From an uncultured Eubacteriales bacterium (lineage in GTDB: Bacteria > Bacillota > Clostridia > Oscillospirales > Oscillospiraceae), in the NCBI GenBank assembly GCA_902475455.1, contig CABRZO010000118.1, positions 1 to 8,134 on the forward strand: 8,134 bases of DNA, in the 5' to 3' direction. The notes under the pieces were generated by a model that was given only the letters and a program-made list of their open reading frames with translations, was not told where the DNA came from and searched no databases. Numbering within the stretch: position 1 is the stretch's first letter; each line of letters starts with the position of its first letter. Positions 5,777-8,134 of this stretch are shown here, in pieces. Position numbers and translations under genes: made by a program.

Positions 5777-6601
5777 TCAGATCCGCAGCTGCCAAAAGGC
5801 CACGGCGCTGGCGGCGGCCACGTTCAGGGAGTCCACCCCGTGGAGCATGGGGATTCGGACGGTGTAGTCGCACCCAGCAATAGTGTCCTCCGCCAGCCCG
5901 TCCCCCTCGGTGCCCAGCAGCAGGGCCAGCTTTTCCTCCTGTCGGAGCCGGGGGTCCTCGATGCTGACACTGCGGTGGGTCAGAGCCAGGGCGGCTGTGC
6001 GGAAGCCCAGTTTTTGCAGCTGCTCCAGCCCTTTCTGGGGCCAGTCTCCGGCGTCGGTGCCGATGCGGGCCCAGGGGATCTGAAAAACGGTGCCCATGCT
6101 GACCCGGGCGGCCCGGCGGCTCAGGGGGTCGCCGCAGGTGGGGGTCACCAGCACCCCGTCCATGCCCAGGGCAGCGGCGGAGCGGAAGATGGCTCCGATG
6201 TTGGTGGGGTCCACAATGCCCTCCAGCACCGCAATGCGCCGGGCGCAGGCGCACACTTCTTCCACCGTGGCCGGGGCGGGGCGCCGGAGGGCGCACAGGA
6301 TGCCCCGGGTCAGGGCATAGCCGGTGAGGTTGGCCAGCACCTCCCGGTCCCCGGTGTAGACGGGAATGTCGCCGCAGCGGGCGATGAGCTCCGCCCCCTG
6401 GCCCTCAATCTGCCGGCGCTCCATCAACAGCGACAGGGGTTGGCAGCCGGCCTCCAGGGCGTGGAAAATCACCTTGGGACTTTCGGCAATGAAAATGCCC
6501 TGCTTCGGGTGCCGGCGGTTGAGCAGCTGTGCCCCGGTGAGCCGGGCATAGACATCCAGTTCCGGGGCCTGGAAGTCGGTGATTTCAATGATCTGGGCCA
6601 T
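5777..6601 (-). CDS. TrmH/SpoU-family rRNA 2'-O-methyltransferase
   Basis: This 274-aa protein starts at ATG 6601. GGAG lies about 10 nt upstream of it, whereas the in-frame GTG at 6610 would sit against that site. The N-terminus (about 15-105) is the substrate-binding domain, with 'HPKQGIFIAESPKVIFHALE' at 31-50. The C-terminal SPOUT domain has all three motifs: motif 1 'DPTNIGAIFRSAAALGMDGV' (131-150; N134, R140), motif 2 'LLLGTEGDGL' (227-236), motif 3 'IPMLHGVDSLNVAAASA' (250-266; S258, N260). These form the trefoil knot that binds S-adenosylmethionine. The enzyme methylates ribose 2'-OH of RNA, most likely 23S rRNA; the target nucleotide cannot be assigned. It is a monocistronic unit with its own promoter and terminator. 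Confidence 0.93.
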   Translation of the reverse strand: MAQIIEITDFQAPELDVYARLTGAQLLNRRHPKQGIFIAESPKVIFHALEAGCQPLSLLMERRQIEGQGAELIARCGDIPVYTGDREVLANLTGYALTRGILCALRRPAPATVEEVCACARRIAVLEGIVDPTNIGAIFRSAAALGMDGVLVTPTCGDPLSRRAARVSMGTVFQIPWARIGTDAGDWPQKGLEQLQKLGFRTAALALTHRSVSIEDPRLRQEEKLALLLGTEGDGLAEDTIAGCDYTVRIPMLHGVDSLNVAAASAVAFWQLRI

Positions 6602-6648
6602 GGGGGACACTCCTTTTTGGGGCCGGAGAGTTCCGGCAATGTGGCTCT

Positions 6649-6678
6649 ATTGTACTGCGTCAGCAAAAGGACTGTCAA
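6649..6678 (-). promoter_or_regulatory. Sigma-70 type promoter of the TrmH/SpoU methyltransferase gene
   Basis: On the minus strand a perfect TTGACA (6678-6673) is followed, after an 18-bp spacer, by TACAAT (6654-6649). The predicted start near 6642 leaves a leader of about 40 nt before the ATG at 6601. The promoter begins just after the T-run of the upstream terminator. Confidence 0.85.
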
Positions 6679-6679
6679 A

Positions 6680-6720
6680 CCAAAAGCGGGGCCTCCAAGC
6701 CTTTGGCTTGGAGGCCCCGC
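6680..6720 (-). terminator. Rho-independent terminator of the ppk-corA unit
   Basis: A perfect 16-bp stem (6705-6720 with 6686-6701) closes a 3-nt loop. On the minus strand it is followed by TTTTGGTTT. It starts 5 bp past the CorA stop codon and separates that unit from the promoter of the next gene. Confidence 0.9.
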
Positions 6721-6725
6721 CGGGA

Positions 6726-7640
6726 TCAGAACATCTTTTTCTTTTTAAAGAAGATGATGCACACAATGACCACCACGATACTCAGCAGGATGACCCAGGG
6801 GTAGCCGTTGTTCAGCCCGGGCATGTCCCGGAAATTCATGCCGAACCAGCCGGTGATCAGGGTCAGGGGGAAGAAGATGGTGGAAATCACCGTCAGAAAC
6901 TGCATGTTCCGGTTCTGCTGTTCGTTGACCCGGGCCTGATAGGCGTCCCGGATCTGCTGGGCGTAGTCCAGCAGATGGACGGTGCGGCCCATCATCCGGT
7001 CCGCCCGATCGGAGACGGTGCCGAAGAATTTCAGCTGCTTTTTGGCGAAGAACTGGTTTTCGTCCTGTTCCAGTTCCCGGCCCAGGTCGGTGAGCTCGTC
7101 ATAGTAGCCCCGGAGGGTGAGCAGCTCCTTGCGGATGGGGACGATCTGGCTCTCAAAGGCCTGGAGCTTGCCCTCCAGCACCCGCTCCTCCAGCTCCATG
7201 AGCCGCCGCTCGTACTGGCTCAGCACCTCCAGATCCCGGTTGATGATCTGGGTGAAAAAGTGGTACAGGAATTTTTCCCGGGTGGCCCCGGGCTGGGTCC
7301 GGCTGCGCTGGATCTGGGTGATGAGCCGCAGGGAGAAGTCCCCGTCGTCCACAATGACGATGTGGCGCTGGTTGATGAAAAACTGGATCCGGTAGCGGCT
7401 GCCCAGCACGTCCAGCAGTTTTGGGATGCATAGCGAGCCCGCCAGACACTCCTGCTGGCTCTCAATTTTGCAGAAGGTCACGTCGGCCAGAGAGGGCTCC
7501 CCCTCGATGGCCATCCCCGTGAGGGCCAGGGCCTCCGGGGCCTCGGCGCTCTGGCAGACCACCACAGAGGAGTGTTCCTCCCGGTTGAATCGCTCTGGAG
7601 GCAAAGGGGCCATGTCCTCCCCCAGAGCCAGGATAATCAC
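6726..7640 (-). CDS. corA: CorA-family magnesium/divalent cation transporter
   Basis: This 304-aa protein starts at GTG 7640, with GGAGG 6 nt upstream. The start overlaps the upstream TGA (GTGA, 4 nt), indicating translational coupling with the ppk gene. The N-terminal 240 residues are the cytosolic alpha/beta domain plus a long, charged stalk helix ('RRLMELEERVLEGKLQAFES' at 145-164 and onward to 'VNEQQNRNMQFLTVIS'). Transmembrane helix 1 spans about 247-266 and ends in the diagnostic GMN at 267-269, followed by 'FRDMPGL' of the periplasmic-side loop. Helix 2 spans about 281-298 and the protein ends in a basic KKKKK stretch. CorA forms a homopentameric channel for Mg2+, with Co2+ and Ni2+ as side substrates. 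Length and order are normal for the family. Zinc-exporting ZntB relatives share the GMN, so ion specificity is inferred. Confidence 0.93.
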   Translation of the reverse strand: MIILALGEDMAPLPPERFNREEHSSVVVCQSAEAPEALALTGMAIEGEPSLADVTFCKIESQQECLAGSLCIPKLLDVLGSRYRIQFFINQRHIVIVDDGDFSLRLITQIQRSRTQPGATREKFLYHFFTQIINRDLEVLSQYERRLMELEERVLEGKLQAFESQIVPIRKELLTLRGYYDELTDLGRELEQDENQFFAKKQLKFFGTVSDRADRMMGRTVHLLDYAQQIRDAYQARVNEQQNRNMQFLTVISTIFFPLTLITGWFGMNFRDMPGLNNGYPWVILLSIVVVIVCIIFFKKKKMF

Positions 7641-8134
7641 GGTCTGCCTCCGACGCCGGCCAGGTTGCCCGGTGCGTGGTCATAGGCAGCCTGGAAGAAC
7701 AGCTCCTGGGAGTTGACGGCCTCTCCCCGGGGGGACACCGGCACATAGTCCCCGGTGTTGGTCATCTCCTGGGCCTGCCGGTTGTCCCGGAGCATGGTTT
7801 GAAACATGGCCAGAATCTGCGCCTGCAGATCCGGGTCCAGCACCGGGGCGGCCACTTCCACCCGGCGCAGGGTGTTCCGGGTCATGAAGTCGGCGGAGGC
7901 GATGTAGAGCTGCCGGCGTTCCCCGGTGCCGAAGAGGTAGATCCGGGAGTGCTCCAAAAACCGGCCCACAATGCTGACCACCCGGATGTTTTCCGTGGAG
8001 CCCTCCACTCCGGGCACCAGACAGCAGATGCCTCGAACCACCAGGTCAATCTTCACCCCGGCCCGGGAGGCCTCGATGAGCCGGTCAATGATCTTTTTGT
8101 CGGTGAGGGAGTTGATTTTCACGCCGATGTAGGC
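7637..8134 (-). CDS. ppk1: Polyphosphate kinase 1 (PPK1), C-terminal part
   Basis: The frame runs from the window edge to TGA at 7637-7639, so 165 residues are visible and the N-terminus lies beyond 8134. The sequence is the second phospholipase-D-like (HKD-type) domain of PPK1: 'KINSLTDKKIIDRLIEASRA' (6-25), 'VRGICCLVPGVEG' (33-45), 'VGRFLEHSRIYLFG' (56-69) with H62 matching the second conserved His of the family, 'SADFMTRN' (80-87) and 'RRVEVAAPV' (90-98). PPK1 reversibly polymerises the ATP gamma-phosphate into inorganic polyphosphate. The final 35 residues after 'NTGDY' are variable. Coupling to corA by a 4-nt overlap makes sense because polyphosphate is stored with Mg2+, but that is inference. 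Confidence 0.95.
   Translation of the reverse strand, partial: AYIGVKINSLTDKKIIDRLIEASRAGVKIDLVVRGICCLVPGVEGSTENIRVVSIVGRFLEHSRIYLFGTGERRQLYIASADFMTRNTLRRVEVAAPVLDPDLQAQILAMFQTMLRDNRQAQEMTNTGDYVPVSPRGEAVNSQELFFQAAYDHAPGNLAGVGGRP

Noticed and set aside
5840..6748. Plus-strand frames of 302 and 284 aa opposite the methyltransferase and CorA genes
   Set aside because: They cross a terminator and a promoter on the other strand and have no ribosome binding site or known motifs.

Overview
The window reads as a high-GC, low-G+C-repeat Firmicute chromosome, most like gut Oscillospiraceae (Flavonifractor / Lawsonibacter / Oscillibacter type). This rests on strong GGAGG ribosome binding sites, GTG starts next to ATG starts, a family 5 peptide-binding lipoprotein, a YesN-like AraC regulator, a small DUF2500 protein and a PPK1-CorA pair. 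The taxonomic call is an inference from gene content and composition, not from a marker gene.

Layout. At 1-839 (+) is the C-terminal part of a peptide-type ABC transporter substrate-binding protein, closed by a terminator at 878-913. Then comes about 600 bp without a convincing gene (840-1432), GC-rich and full of short hairpins. From 3919 down to 1516 (-) lies a tight three-gene operon. All three genes encode NTF2-like / SnoaL-like proteins of 243, 274 and 275 aa that are paralogues of each other; the operon ends in a strong terminator at 1433-1476. Divergent from it, at 4084-5346 (+), is an AraC-family regulator followed by a small membrane-anchored DUF2500 protein (5362-5721). A convergent terminator at 5726-5757 separates these from a SpoU/TrmH rRNA methyltransferase on the minus strand (5777-6601), which has its own near-consensus promoter. 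Further right, also on the minus strand, a partial polyphosphate kinase (PPK1) gene overlaps a CorA-type Mg2+ transporter gene by 4 nt; this pair ends in a 16-bp terminator hairpin (6686-6720).

The most interesting part is 1433-5346. Three divergent NTF2-fold paralogues are co-transcribed, each carrying the same unusual C-terminal signature P-[EH]-P-Y-x-[ST]-[FL]-x4-S-Y. The intergenic region to the AraC-type regulator holds a good -10 box (TACAAT), a poor -35, and two GTTTTCAA direct repeats exactly 21 bp apart just upstream of it. That is the geometry expected for an AraC-family activator site. I infer an inducible, possibly hetero-oligomeric enzyme system (dehydratase/isomerase or small-molecule binding) whose substrate cannot be read from the sequence. 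The right-hand genes are ordinary housekeeping functions.
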